Position numbers and translations under genes: made by a program. Below the pieces are notes generated by a model. The model did not search any database. It was not told the origin of the DNA and worked only from the letters and a program-made list of their open reading frames with translations. A DNA stretch of 64,000 bases from Bosea sp. RAC05 (GTDB lineage: Bacteria > Pseudomonadota > Alphaproteobacteria > Rhizobiales > Beijerinckiaceae): assembly GCF_001713455.1 (NCBI RefSeq), contig NZ_CP016464.1, positions 2,280,001 through 2,344,000 on the forward strand. Direction: 5' to 3'. Below, in pieces: positions 8,856 to 18,411 of this stretch. The first letter of the stretch is position 1. Each line of letters begins with the position of its first letter.

Positions 8856-10225
8856 AGAGCCTCCTCCTCGGTTCCGCCGCCGGCTTCGCCGCGGTCGCCG
8901 GGGCTCAGGCCGCCGACCTTCCCTCGCGGAAGGCCGCTCCGGTCGAATACGTTCGCGTCTGCTCCGCCTACGGCGCAGGCTTCTTCTACATCCCCGGCAC
9001 CGAGACCTGCCTCCGCGTCGGCGGCCGCGTTCGCGCCGAGTACACGGTCGGCACCCGCTACGGTGAAGGTCAGGACGCTTACGGCACCCGCTCGCGCGGT
9101 CGTCTGAACGTCGACGCCCGCACCGCGACCGCCTACGGCACGCTGCGCACCTTCTTCCGCTACGAGCTGACGGTTTCGTCGGGCTTCTACGCCGGCACCA
9201 TCGGCGGCAACCAGGGCATCATCGCCCCCGGCCAGGCCCGCAACGGCCAGGGCGGTCCTGGCACCGCTTCCAACCTCGACCTGGCCTTCGTCCAGTTCGG
9301 CCCGATCACCGCTGGTCGCGCGCAGTCGTTCTTCGACTTCTACGCCAACGACTTCGGCTTCTCGACCCTGCGCACGGCTGACTCGCGTCTGAACCTCCTG
9401 GCCTACACCGCCACGTTCGGTTCGGGCTTCTCGGCCACCGTGTCGCTCGAAGACCGCAACACCGGCACCGGCCAGCGCGAGAACGGCGTCGTCAGCCCGC
9501 TCGGCACCGCTGCGGTTCTCGGTCAGGACTTCCCGGACGTCGTCGCTTCGCTGCGCGTCGATCAGGGTTGGGGCTCTGCCCAGCTGTCGGGTGCGATCAC
9601 CCAGCGCAACATCTCGAACACCGGCCCGTTGTTCAACGCGTCGAAGGATGAGATGGGCTTCGCCATTCAGGGCGGCGTCAAGATCAACCTGCCGATGCTC
9701 GCCGCTGGCGACGTCCTGTTCCTGCAGGCTGCCTACGCTGATGGCGCTCTCGGCTATCTCGGCTGGGGTGGTCAGTTCGGTTCGGGCCGCCAGACGACTG
9801 CGGTCGCCGGCAACCAGCTCGTCATCAACGACTTCGGCGTCTCGGCGTTCGGCAACACGAAGTCGGCCACCGGCTGGTCGATCGTCGCTGCGTTCCGTCA
9901 CTTCTGGACCCCGCAGCTGCGCACCGAGATCTACGGTTCGTATAGCGAGCTGAGCCTCGGCTACACCCTCGCCGCTCAGGCGGTCCCGGGCGTCGTGTCG
10001 CGTCCGCTCGATCCGAAGGAGATGATCCTCGCTGGTAACCTGATCTGGTCGCCGGTTTCGGGTCTCGATATCGGTCTCGAGGTGATCTACACCCGCACCG
10101 AGCTGAAGCAGGCCGTCCTGGCCGCCAACAACGCTGGCGCCCGTCCGGTCCTGGCTGCCGGTGGCCGCCTGGTGAAGAGCGACGACGCTGTCGCCGCGCG
10201 CTTCCGCATCCAGCGCGACTTCTGA
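8843..10225 (+). CDS. Major outer-membrane porin, Porin_2 family
   Basis: This 460-residue protein forms a general diffusion pore in the outer membrane. It has a 23-residue signal peptide ending AQA before ADLPSRKAAP. The family's hallmark start follows (VEYVRVCSAYGAGFFYIPG, then ETCLRVGGRVRAEY) with a conserved cysteine pair, then alternating beta-strand sequence, ending in Phe (RIQRDF). Codon use is strongly biased toward C- and G-ending preferred codons and TGGAGG precedes the ATG, both signs of very high expression. A strong terminator follows. Confidence 0.95.
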   Translation: MKLVKSLLLGSAAGFAAVAGAQAADLPSRKAAPVEYVRVCSAYGAGFFYIPGTETCLRVGGRVRAEYTVGTRYGEGQDAYGTRSRGRLNVDARTATAYGTLRTFFRYELTVSSGFYAGTIGGNQGIIAPGQARNGQGGPGTASNLDLAFVQFGPITAGRAQSFFDFYANDFGFSTLRTADSRLNLLAYTATFGSGFSATVSLEDRNTGTGQRENGVVSPLGTAAVLGQDFPDVVASLRVDQGWGSAQLSGAITQRNISNTGPLFNASKDEMGFAIQGGVKINLPMLAAGDVLFLQAAYADGALGYLGWGGQFGSGRQTTAVAGNQLVINDFGVSAFGNTKSATGWSIVAAFRHFWTPQLRTEIYGSYSELSLGYTLAAQAVPGVVSRPLDPKEMILAGNLIWSPVSGLDIGLEVIYTRTELKQAVLAANNAGARPVLAAGGRLVKSDDAVAARFRIQRDF

Positions 10226-10250
10226 TCGTCTCAAGCGATCTTAGTCAGGA

Positions 10251-10278
10251 AGCCCCGGGGAAACCCGGGGCTTTTTTT
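10251..10278 (+). terminator. Rho-independent terminator of the porin gene
   Basis: AGCCCCGGG and CCCGGGGCT form a 9-bp GC-rich stem around a short GAAA loop, followed by a run of seven T residues. It lies 25 bases after the porin stop codon. Confidence 0.93.
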
Positions 10279-10500
10279 ATGTCGGCCTGTCCCGCTGCGT
10301 GCGGCTGCAGGCCGCTCTGCTGTTGACAGCGGTCGAGCGAGACGCCTTCTTGGAGGTGTCGCCGCGTTCGGACGGGGACTGCGATCTCCGCTCCGTCCGG
10401 AGCCCGGATCGCGGCCTTTTCCTGGATCGGCGCGACGCCGCCTCTGGTGCTCGGGCCTCGACGCTTCAGGCCGGGGGCGAAGGGGCTTGGGGGTGAGGGC

Positions 10501-12855
10501 ATGTCGCAGCCGGGACGTTGGCTTTGGGGGCTGGTGCCGCTGGCACTGCTCTGGGGCGCGGGGAACCTGTTTCTCGACGAGACCATCGAGCGGGACGTGA
10601 CGCGCCGGGCCGTCGCCGCCGCAGTGTCCGTCGCCGGCGAGGCGCCGGGCGCGCGCCCGGTCACGGCCCAGATCGACGGGCGCGACGTCACGATCAGCGG
10701 CGAGGCCCTGTCAGCCGACGGCGCCGCACGCGCGCTGGCGCGGCTGCGGGCCGAATTCGGCGTCCGGCGTGCGCTCGGTGGGCTGTCGCAGGTCGTCCCG
10801 CAACGCCCCTACAGTTGGTCGGCCACCCGCCAGGGCGATGTGGTGACGCTGGGAGGCTATGTCCCCGACGAGTCCACGGCCCGGGCGCTCGTCGCCGCGG
10901 CCGAAAAGGCACTGCCGGGTGCGAAGGTCGAGGATCGGCAGGCCTTCGCCTTCGGCGCGCCGACCGGTTTCGGCGCGATGGCGGCTTCGGCCCTGGCCGA
11001 GCTGCCGCAACTCGCCACCGGCAAGGTGGCGCTCGACGACACCCGCTTCTGCCTCGAGGGCCGCGCGACCGGGCCCGACGCCTATCTTGCCCTGCAGGCC
11101 GCGCTCGGCCGCCTCGCGCGCGACGGGTTCCAGGCCGTGCCCTGCACCATCGAGCCGTCGGTCGTCTCGCCCTATCGCTGGAGCGTCGAGCGGCTCGCCG
11201 GCGATGTCCTGCGCCTCGAGGGTTTCTATCCGTCCGACGCGGCGCGCCAGCAGGTTCTGGCCCTGCTGCGGAATGCCTTTCCCGGCCAGGTCTCTGTCGA
11301 CGACCGGCTGAAGCCGGGCGCTGGCGAGCCGGCTGCCTATCTGACCAAGGTCGGCCGCGCACTCGCGGATCTGGCGCGGCTGCGGCAGGGCAAGGCGGAA
11401 CTGGAGGGGGACGCCTACCGGCTGTCGGGAGACGGCCCCGACACCTATGACGCCTGCCAGGCGCTGCGATTGCAGATTGCGCAGGGAGACGGCCCCGATT
11501 CGGTCGCCCAGGCGACGATCGCCTGCCCGCCTGAACCCCCGCCGCCCCCGCCGCCGCCTCCGCCACCGATCGAGAGCCTGATCCCGGCCCTGCCGGACCT
11601 CCCGGCACCGATCTTCCTGCCGTCCGAGCTTCCGGCTCCGGCCCCGGCGCCGCCGCCGGTCGAGGCCGCCGTCCCGCCGGCCCCGATGCCACCGGCTCCG
11701 CCTCCGCCTCCTGCCCCGCCGCCGGCCGTTGCGCTCGCCTGGTCCGCCACGATCGGGCGGGACGGTGTCGCGCTGCAGGGGCTCGTGCCCGATGCCGCGA
11801 CGCGCGAAGCGCTTCTGGCGCGCGCCCGTGGCCTTGCCGCGTCGGGCGCTGTCGCCGACCGCATGGCCGTGGAACCGAACCTGCGCGACGCCGCCGACTA
11901 TGCGGCGGCGACCGGTTTCGCGCTCGATCTGCTCGGCCGCCTCAAGGAGGGGACCGTGACCCTGGCCGGTTCGGCCCTGAGCCTCGCCGGGCAGGTCGCC
12001 GATGGCCGCGCCTGGACCGAGCTCGACGCGGCCCTGCGCCGGCGGCCGCTGCCGGCCGGCCTGTCCCTGGTCGGCGACGGGGCTGCGACGCTCGCCCTTC
12101 GCCCTTACGGACTGGCGATCTCGGTCGACCGGACCGGGCTTTCGCTCTCGGGGCATCTGCCGGACGTGGCGACGCGCGAGGCCTTGCGCGCACTCGTCGA
12201 GGCGTCGCCGCTCCAGGGCAAGTGGAGCGACGACACCCAGATCGTCCCCGGCGCGCCCGCGGGCTTCGCCGCGGCGGCCGCCATGGCGGTGACCAACCTG
12301 CTGCGGCTGGACCTCGGCTCGGCCACGATCGTCGACGACCTCGTCACCCTGCGCGGCCTGACCTGTCGCGATCTGATCCAGCGCGAGGTCGAGACCAGCG
12401 CCGCCACCGGCCTTCCGGCCGGTTTCCGCGCCGACGCGTCGATCGGTCTGCGCCAGACCGGCTGCGTCGTCGATCCTCCGGCGACCTGCCAGAACGATCT
12501 CGACGCGCTGACCAAGAACAACACCGTGCTCTTCGCGCAGGGCACTTCGGTCGTTCAGCTCGACGCGCCGACCGAGCGCGTCATCGCGGAGGCCGTCGCG
12601 ATCCTGGCCCAGTGCCCGACGACGCGCATCACCATCGAGGGGCACGCCAACCGGGACGGCGAGCGCACGGGCTTCAACAACCTTGATCTGTCGGCGCGGC
12701 GCGCGCTGCGCGTGCGCGACGAGCTGGTCCAGCGCGGGATCGATCCGGCGCGGCTGGAGACGCAGGGTTTCGGCAGCACGCGGCCACTGGTGCCGCATGG
12801 CGCGCCCGAGGCCCGGGCGATGAACCGGCGCGTCCAGTTCACGGTCGCGAAGTAA
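10501..12855 (+). CDS. OmpA-family protein with BON-like repeats and proline-rich linker
   Basis: This 784-residue envelope protein starts with one membrane segment (WLWGLVPLALLWGAGNLF). Repeated BON-like modules follow over residues 40-340 and 415-640. A proline/alanine-rich linker separates them at about residues 340-415, including a run of ten prolines. The C-terminal OmpA domain (about 665-784) carries the peptidoglycan-binding signature: GHANRDG, NLDLSARRALRVRDEL and MNRRVQFTV. It probably tethers the inner membrane to peptidoglycan. The start at 10501 is preferred over an in-frame ATG at 10447 because it begins just before the membrane anchor. The next gene follows after 13 bases. Confidence 0.85.
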   Translation: MSQPGRWLWGLVPLALLWGAGNLFLDETIERDVTRRAVAAAVSVAGEAPGARPVTAQIDGRDVTISGEALSADGAARALARLRAEFGVRRALGGLSQVVPQRPYSWSATRQGDVVTLGGYVPDESTARALVAAAEKALPGAKVEDRQAFAFGAPTGFGAMAASALAELPQLATGKVALDDTRFCLEGRATGPDAYLALQAALGRLARDGFQAVPCTIEPSVVSPYRWSVERLAGDVLRLEGFYPSDAARQQVLALLRNAFPGQVSVDDRLKPGAGEPAAYLTKVGRALADLARLRQGKAELEGDAYRLSGDGPDTYDACQALRLQIAQGDGPDSVAQATIACPPEPPPPPPPPPPPIESLIPALPDLPAPIFLPSELPAPAPAPPPVEAAVPPAPMPPAPPPPPAPPPAVALAWSATIGRDGVALQGLVPDAATREALLARARGLAASGAVADRMAVEPNLRDAADYAAATGFALDLLGRLKEGTVTLAGSALSLAGQVADGRAWTELDAALRRRPLPAGLSLVGDGAATLALRPYGLAISVDRTGLSLSGHLPDVATREALRALVEASPLQGKWSDDTQIVPGAPAGFAAAAAMAVTNLLRLDLGSATIVDDLVTLRGLTCRDLIQREVETSAATGLPAGFRADASIGLRQTGCVVDPPATCQNDLDALTKNNTVLFAQGTSVVQLDAPTERVIAEAVAILAQCPTTRITIEGHANRDGERTGFNNLDLSARRALRVRDELVQRGIDPARLETQGFGSTRPLVPHGAPEARAMNRRVQFTVAK

Positions 12856-12868
12856 GGGAGGGTCGGAC

Positions 12869-13528
12869 ATGCTGTATCTCGCCAGCCAGTTCGTCTGGTT
12901 CCTCGCCGCCGCCTTCGCGCTCGGCCTCGTCATGGGCTGGATCGGCCAGGATGGCAGCAAGCTTCGGCTCGGTGGCGCCGCCACCGGCTGGTTCGCCGCG
13001 ATCTGGGGGCTCGGCGCCGCGTTGACCTGGCTGCAGTTCCTCAATGGCAAGCCGGCGGTCTGGGTCGAGACGGCGCTGCTGTTCACGGGCGTCTATGTCG
13101 CCGGTTGTGTCGCCGGGGCGCTGTTCTCCGGCACGCGCGCCTCGGCCGGGGCCGAAGCCCCCTCCGCCGTCGCCACGCTGCCGCCCGTCGCCGGCGAGGC
13201 CGACATTCCCGGGCAGCGCCCGGCCGGGCTCGTCGCGGCGAAGGAGGCCAGGCCCGACGATCTCAAGCTGATCAAGGGCATCGGCCGCCAGAACGAGGAC
13301 CGGCTGCAGGCGCTCGGCATCTGGCATTTCGAGCAGATCGCCGCCTGGACGCCGGCCAATGTCGAATGGGTCGGCAGCTATCTCGCCTTCCCGGGCCGGA
13401 TCGAGCGCGAGGACTGGGTCAGCCAGGCCAAGACGCTGGCTGCCGGCGGCGACACCGAATTCGCCAAGCGGGCCCGGGCCGGCCTGGTCGAGAGCTCGCG
13501 CGACGAGGACGAGCCGGCGAAGGCGTGA
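12869..13528 (+). CDS. Membrane protein with C-terminal helix-hairpin-helix domain
   Basis: This 219-residue protein has two predicted membrane helices near residues 5-25 and 35-55, and possibly a third near 70-90. Its C-terminal domain of about 70 residues, starting at DDLKLIKGIGRQNEDRLQAL, has the helix-hairpin-helix form seen in many small alphaproteobacterial proteins labelled predicted flap-endonuclease-1-like (COG3743). In that group a nuclease activity is not established. It follows the OmpA/BON gene by 13 bases and is probably cotranscribed with it. Its function is unknown. Confidence 0.75.
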   Translation: MLYLASQFVWFLAAAFALGLVMGWIGQDGSKLRLGGAATGWFAAIWGLGAALTWLQFLNGKPAVWVETALLFTGVYVAGCVAGALFSGTRASAGAEAPSAVATLPPVAGEADIPGQRPAGLVAAKEARPDDLKLIKGIGRQNEDRLQALGIWHFEQIAAWTPANVEWVGSYLAFPGRIEREDWVSQAKTLAAGGDTEFAKRARAGLVESSRDEDEPAKA

Positions 13529-13534
13529 GGGGCC

Positions 13535-14437
13535 TCAGGCCGCCCGGCGCTCGGCCCGGGCGATCAGCCGGCCGATGCGCCGCACCATGTCCCGGCTGCC
13601 CAGAATCGGCGCATGGCCCTGGCCCGGCGCGACGAAGGTCTCGCAATCGGGGTGGCGCTCGCCCATCTCGACGAGCGTCTTCTCCGCCAGCAGGTCGGAG
13701 TTGGCGCCGCGGATCGCCAGCATCGGCACGGCGTTGAGCCCGTCGAAATAGGGCCAGAGGATCGGCAGCGGGGCCTCGAGGTCGAGCTCCTCCAGCACCT
13801 TCATCAGGTTGGTGTCGTAGTCCGGCCGCAGCGGCCCGTCGCGGTCGGTCCAGGTCCGGCGCGCCATCATCTCCCACTCCGCCTCGCCGAAGAGCGGGAA
13901 TTGCTGGTCGGAGAGCCGCTTCAGGATTTCGGCGCCCTCGGCGAAGCTGCGCGGCAGCGGCAGCTTGCCGACATAGCCGCGGATGCGCAGCAGCCCGCGC
14001 GCGTCGATGATCGGACCGATGTCGTTGAGCACGACACCCCGGATCGCGCCCGGCCGGGCCGCCCCCATCGCCATGGTCAGAAGCCCGCCGCGCGAGGTGC
14101 CGACGAAGACGGCCGCCTCGATCCCGGTCGCCACCAGCACCTGCATCAGATCGTCGAGCTCGATGCGGATGTCGTAGTTCTTCCAGTCCTTGTCGAAGCC
14201 GGAGAGGCCGCGCCCGCGATAATCCAGCGCCAGCACGCGCCGCGGCTTCGCCTCGTCCTGCGACAGCGCGAACGCCAGTTCATGGAAATCGGCGGCCGTG
14301 CGCGCGAAGCCCGGCAGGCAGACGACCGGCAGGGCGGTGGCCGCCAGCGGGCCATAGTCGCGCAGATGAAGCCGCAGGCCGTCGCGGGCCGTGACGAACA
14401 GCGAGGTGAAGCCGGTTTTCGTCTCTGTTGCAGTCAA
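13535..14437 (-). CDS. Alpha/beta hydrolase
   Basis: This 300-residue protein has the alpha/beta-hydrolase fold. It has an oxyanion region around CLPGFARTAADF, the D-Y-R-G-R-G-L-S-G strand, and a nucleophile elbow GTSRGG with Ser115. The late acid and histidine include GQGHAPILG near the C-terminus. No signal peptide is visible, so it is likely cytosolic. It converges with the HhH gene, six bases from its stop. The substrate cannot be told; esterase or lactonase activity is the broad family guess. Confidence 0.85.
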   Translation of the reverse strand: MTATETKTGFTSLFVTARDGLRLHLRDYGPLAATALPVVCLPGFARTAADFHELAFALSQDEAKPRRVLALDYRGRGLSGFDKDWKNYDIRIELDDLMQVLVATGIEAAVFVGTSRGGLLTMAMGAARPGAIRGVVLNDIGPIIDARGLLRIRGYVGKLPLPRSFAEGAEILKRLSDQQFPLFGEAEWEMMARRTWTDRDGPLRPDYDTNLMKVLEELDLEAPLPILWPYFDGLNAVPMLAIRGANSDLLAEKTLVEMGERHPDCETFVAPGQGHAPILGSRDMVRRIGRLIARAERRAA

Positions 14438-14444
14438 TACTCAG

Positions 14445-14548
14445 CCCTCATCCTGAGGAGCGCCGCCAGGCGCGTCTCGAAGGATGGTTCCAGATCGCGC
14501 TGGAGCATCCTTCGAGACGCCGCGGGCCGCGGCTCCTCAGGATGAGGG
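14445..14548. repeat. Palindromic intergenic repeat, CTCATCCTGAGGAGC family
   Basis: The outer arms CCCTCATCCTGAGGAGC and GCTCCTCAGGATGAGGG are exact reverse complements. Inside them GCGTCTCGAAGGATG pairs exactly with CATCCTTCGAGACGC. The element fills the gap between the hydrolase start and the Slt gene end. Such elements are common between Hyphomicrobiales genes and are transcribed into stable hairpins. Confidence 0.88.
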
Positions 14549-14576
14549 CTGCGCGAAACCAGCCATCTGCCGCAAA

Positions 14577-16649
14577 TTAATCCCGCCGCCCGCCGCGCTT
14601 CAAGTCATGGTCGATCAGATAGGCCGTGCGCTGGTTCAGCCGCTGGCGGTAGACCTGCAGGTTCTCCATCACCCGCTGCACATAGTTGCGCGTCTCGTAG
14701 AAGGGAATGCGCTCGATCCAGTCGACCGCATCGACCTCCGGCTTGCGCGGGTCGCCATAGGCCTCGATCCACTTCTTCACATTGCCGGAGCCTGCATTGT
14801 AGGCGGCGAAGGTCAGGATGTAGGAACCGCGCCACTCCCTCAGCAGGTCGTTGAGATGGGCGGCGCCCATCTGCGCGGAGTAGCGCGCGTCGCGGCCGAG
14901 CCGCGGCCAGTCGAAGGGCAGGCTGGCGCGCCGGGCCGTCTCGCGCGCCGTGGCGGGCATCATCTGCATCAGCCCGCGCGCACCGGCATGGGACACCGCG
15001 GTCGGGTCGAAGGCGCTCTCCTGCCGGGCGACGGCATGGACGATGGCGCGCTCCATCGGGTCGCCGAGCACGGGAAATTCAGGCACGCCCGTGGTCGGGA
15101 AGGCGGCGGTGTCGAGCGGGAAGCCGCGCTGCAGCGCGCTCTTGCCCAGCGCCAGCAGGGCGCGCGTGTCGCCTTCCCGCTGCGCGATCGCCGCGATCGC
15201 CTCGAGGGCAGGCGTGGTGTGGAGCCGCAGGCCGAGATCGACCAGCATCTGCGCGGCGAGATCGCGCTCGCCGATCCGGTAGAGCAGGCGCACGCCGGCA
15301 TGGCCGGGCAGATGCTGCAGCGCCGCCGCCGCCGAGCGCCGCAGCGGCAGATCAGGCAGGCCGAGCCGCGCCCGCGCCAACTGCCCGTAATAGGCGATCG
15401 GATGCTCGGCGGCGCGCTCATAGGCGGCGCGTGCGTCCTCGGCCTTGCCGATCGCCTCGAAGGCGCGGCCCTGCCAATAGCCGGCGCGCGAGACGGAAAT
15501 CGGCGTCTCGGCATGCCGCGCGGCCTCGCTGAAATGCTCGAGCGCGATCCCCGGCTGGTCGCGGAAGCGCAGGGCGATGAACCCGGCATGCCATTCCGCA
15601 TCGATGCGCTCGGCCGCATCCTCGGCGCCATGGCCGGCCGCGACCTCATAGGCGGTCGCGGCATGACCGCCGTCGAGCAGCTTGCGAGCGATCAGGCGAC
15701 GTTCCGTCCACCACTCGTCGCCGTCGCCGAGCAGGGCGGGATCGCGCGGCACGCCGGCCAGGAGTTTGGCCGCCTCCAGCGGCTTGTCGGCGCGGCGCGC
15801 CTGCTGCGCCTGCAGGAAGGCGAAGGAGACGTCGCCCTTCAGCGTGGCCGGCACCGCGCTGATCAGCGCCGGCGCGATCGGCCGCCGCGCCTGGCCGCTG
15901 GCGAGCCGGGCCCGCGCCAGCAGCACGTAATCGGCCGAGACCCGCGCCGCATTGCGCAGCGCCGCGGTGTCGTTGCCACGGAAGATGTAGCGCTCGGCCC
16001 GCAGGCGATGGTCGGCCGTCGTCAGACTGTCGCCGAACGCATCCAGCACGATCTTCTCGAGCGGCGCGCCGAGATGGTCCTGCAGCCAGCTCTGGCGGGC
16101 GAGCGCGGTCGCCTCCGCGTTGCGGCCCTCCGCCGCAAGCGCCAGCGCGAGCGCGATCCGCCCGGCGGGGCTGACCGGCTTCTGTCCCTGGAAGAAGGCC
16201 CGCACGATGGCCGGGCTCTTCCGCTCCGCGACCAGCATCTCCTCGGCCCGCCTGCGGAACAGCGTGGTCGCCGGGTAGTTCGGGTTCGCCTTCAGGAAGG
16301 CGTCGATCCGGGCGAAGGGCAGCACGCTCGCGGCGCTGCGGATCGCGACCCATTCGAGCAGCGCGCGGGCCGTGGGCTCGTCGAGCGAGGTGGCGATGGC
16401 GTCGGCCTCCGACAGCTGACCGCGGCGATAGGCGGTGACGGCCTTGGCGAGCAGGTCGAGATCGACCTCCGCCGCCCGCAAGGCGTCGGCCGGGTAGGGC
16501 GGCAGCGCCGCCGTGGTCTCGACATCGACGGCGCCGACCGGATCGCGCTGGGCGGGATGGGCGCCGTCGTCGCCCGCCAGCGATGGCGTCGCGAGCAGGA
16601 GCGGCAGCAGCAGGGCGATCATCCGCGAGCGGATGGCAGGCGAGGCCAT
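14577..16649 (-). CDS. Soluble lytic murein transglycosylase (Slt-type)
   Basis: This 690-residue periplasmic enzyme cleaves the glycan strands of peptidoglycan. The ATG at 16649 is preceded by GGAG and gives a signal peptide (MASPAIRSRMIALLLPLLLA) cut near SLA; a GTG upstream at 16676 is less likely. About 470 residues of alpha-helical repeats (superhelical U/L domains) precede the catalytic domain. Glu544 in RQESAF is the general acid, with GLMQMMPATA and AYNAGSGNV as further SLT motifs. It is divergent from dapA, and a CtrA-like box lies about 50-65 bases upstream of its start. Confidence 0.9.
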   Translation of the reverse strand: MASPAIRSRMIALLLPLLLATPSLAGDDGAHPAQRDPVGAVDVETTAALPPYPADALRAAEVDLDLLAKAVTAYRRGQLSEADAIATSLDEPTARALLEWVAIRSAASVLPFARIDAFLKANPNYPATTLFRRRAEEMLVAERKSPAIVRAFFQGQKPVSPAGRIALALALAAEGRNAEATALARQSWLQDHLGAPLEKIVLDAFGDSLTTADHRLRAERYIFRGNDTAALRNAARVSADYVLLARARLASGQARRPIAPALISAVPATLKGDVSFAFLQAQQARRADKPLEAAKLLAGVPRDPALLGDGDEWWTERRLIARKLLDGGHAATAYEVAAGHGAEDAAERIDAEWHAGFIALRFRDQPGIALEHFSEAARHAETPISVSRAGYWQGRAFEAIGKAEDARAAYERAAEHPIAYYGQLARARLGLPDLPLRRSAAAALQHLPGHAGVRLLYRIGERDLAAQMLVDLGLRLHTTPALEAIAAIAQREGDTRALLALGKSALQRGFPLDTAAFPTTGVPEFPVLGDPMERAIVHAVARQESAFDPTAVSHAGARGLMQMMPATARETARRASLPFDWPRLGRDARYSAQMGAAHLNDLLREWRGSYILTFAAYNAGSGNVKKWIEAYGDPRKPEVDAVDWIERIPFYETRNYVQRVMENLQVYRQRLNQRTAYLIDHDLKRGGRRD

Positions 16650-16698
16650 GGCGGGCTCCACGGTCGGATGCGTCACCAGCGATGCTCGGGGAAGCGGG

Positions 16699-16715
16699 TT
16701 TATGAAGCCTTAACC
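16699..16715 (+). promoter_or_regulatory. CtrA-like binding box (TTTA-N7-TTAACC)
   Basis: TTTA at 16699-16702, seven bases, then TTAACC at 16710-16715, running into TTAACCAT, the half-site often seen in CtrA promoters. It lies in the divergent region between the lytic transglycosylase and dapA, both cell-wall genes. The assignment rests on the consensus match only. Confidence 0.4.
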
Positions 16716-16817
16716 ATGGAAGGGCCTGTTTTTACGGCAGGCCGGCTTTGCCTGCCGCCGGGGACGGTTTATGTGTGACGCCCTCGTAACGAAATCTCGC
16801 TCCAGGACGCCGCTTCC

Positions 16818-17711
16818 ATGACCCAGCATCCCGCCTTCACCGGTTCGCTCCCCGCGCTGGTGACGCCGTTCAAGGGCGGCCGGATCGACGAGGACGCGCT
16901 GCGCGCGCTGGTCGAGTGGCAGATCGAGAACGGGTCGAGCGGCCTGGTCCCGGTCGGCACCACCGGCGAGAGCCCGACGCTGTCGCATGACGAGCACAAG
17001 CGCGTCGTCGAGATCGTCATCGCCCAGGCCAAGGGCCGGGTGCCCGTCATCGCCGGCGCCGGCTCTAACAACACCACCGAGGCGATCGATCTCGCCGTTC
17101 ATGCCGAGAAGGCCGGTGCCCAGGCCGCGCTCGTCGTCACGCCCTATTACAACAAGCCGACCCAGGAGGGCCTTTACCGCCACTTCAAGGCGGTCAACGA
17201 TGCAGTCGGCATCCCGATCATCATCTACAACATCCCGCCGCGTTCGGTCGTCGACATGTCGGTCGAGACCATGGCGCGGCTCTACGAGTTGAAGAACATC
17301 GCCGGGGTGAAGGACGCCACCGCCAATCTCGCCCGCGTCTCGCAGCAGCGTCACGCCATGGGCGCGGATTTCATCCAGCTCTCGGGCGAGGACATGACGG
17401 CGCTCGCCTATATGGCGGCCGGCGGCCATGGCTGCATCTCGGTCGTCGCCAATGTCGCGCCGCGCCTCTGCGCCGATCTGATGACGGCCGCTCTGAAGGG
17501 CGACTATGCCGGCGCGCTGAAGGTTCAGGACCGTCTCGTGCCGCTGCATGATGCGATCTTCAAGGAGCCCGGCCTCGCCGGCGCCAAGCATGGGCTCGCT
17601 TTGCTCGGCCGCGTCGAGGAGGAGGTCCGTCTGCCGCTGTTGCCGGTGACGGCCGCGACCGGCAAGGTCATCCGCGACGCCATGGTGTTCGCCGGCCTGC
17701 TGAATGCCTAA
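16818..17711 (+). CDS. dapA: 4-hydroxy-tetrahydrodipicolinate synthase
   Basis: DapA condenses pyruvate with aspartate semialdehyde, the first committed step toward lysine and meso-diaminopimelate for the cell wall. The 297 residues show the class I aldolase layout: GTTG at 47-50, Tyr137 in YNIPPR, Arg142, and Schiff-base Lys165 in GVKDAT. The loop Tyr111 lies in YYNKPTQEG. It begins a run with the PaiB-like gene and smpB, a common alphaproteobacterial order (dapA near smpB). Confidence 0.96.
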   Translation: MTQHPAFTGSLPALVTPFKGGRIDEDALRALVEWQIENGSSGLVPVGTTGESPTLSHDEHKRVVEIVIAQAKGRVPVIAGAGSNNTTEAIDLAVHAEKAGAQAALVVTPYYNKPTQEGLYRHFKAVNDAVGIPIIIYNIPPRSVVDMSVETMARLYELKNIAGVKDATANLARVSQQRHAMGADFIQLSGEDMTALAYMAAGGHGCISVVANVAPRLCADLMTAALKGDYAGALKVQDRLVPLHDAIFKEPGLAGAKHGLALLGRVEEEVRLPLLPVTAATGKVIRDAMVFAGLLNA

Positions 17712-17763
17712 ATAGGGAGTCTGCGTCCGTCCGGTCCCCCGGCCGACGCCAGGGAGACCGAGT

Positions 17764-18411
17764 ATGTACGAGCCGAGCCATTTCAAGGTCGAGGATCGCG
17801 CGGCGCTCTTCGCCGTCATGCGCGACCACCCGCTCGCGACGCTGGTCAGCGTCGGCGAGGACGGGCTGATCGCCAATCCGGTCCCGTTCGTGCTGCATGA
17901 GGGGGAGGGCGTACAGGGCGTGCTGCGCGCGCATCTCGCCCGCCCCAACCCGCAATGGAAGGCGATTGCGGCCGGCGCGCAGACGCTGGTGATCTTCACC
18001 GGCACCGAGCGCTATGTCACGCCGGCCTGGTATGCCTCCAAGCGCGAACACGGCAAGGTCGTGCCGACCTGGAACTACGTCACCGTCCAGGTCCGTGGCC
18101 CCGCCCGCACGATCGAGGATCCCGCCTGGCTCCACGCCCAGCTCGACTCGCTGACGCGCCAGCAGGAAGCGCCGCGCGACGAGCCCTGGAACGTCACCGA
18201 CGCGCCGGAAGCTTTTGTGGCGGCGCAGATGCGCGGCATCGTCGGCATCGAGATCGAGATCGCCTCGCTGGTCGGCAAGTTCAAGCTCAGCCAGAACCGG
18301 CAGGACGCCGACAAGCTGGGCGTTTTCAATGGCCTGGCGGCCGATCCTGAATCGGAATCGCAGGCGATGGCGAGTCTCGTCAAGGCCCATGCCCTGGGAG
18401 GGACGTCATGA
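17764..18411 (+). CDS. FMN-binding negative transcriptional regulator (PaiB-like)
   Basis: This 215-residue protein matches the PaiB/FMN-binding split-barrel family. [10 protein letters not shown] at the N-terminus, DHPLATLVS near residue 22 and [10 protein letters not shown] near residue 100 are family-typical. In Bacillus PaiB represses sporulation and degradative genes; in proteobacteria its role is unclear and may be flavin-dependent. It overlaps smpB by four bases (ATGA), so the two are translationally coupled. Confidence 0.85.
   Translation: MYEPSHFKVEDRAALFAVMRDHPLATLVSVGEDGLIANPVPFVLHEGEGVQGVLRAHLARPNPQWKAIAAGAQTLVIFTGTERYVTPAWYASKREHGKVVPTWNYVTVQVRGPARTIEDPAWLHAQLDSLTRQQEAPRDEPWNVTDAPEAFVAAQMRGIVGIEIEIASLVGKFKLSQNRQDADKLGVFNGLAADPESESQAMASLVKAHALGGTS

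Noticed and set aside
10323..10351. Sigma-70 promoter before the OmpA/BON gene
   Set aside because: TTGACA at 10323 is a perfect -35, but the matching -10 (CTTCTT) is very poor.
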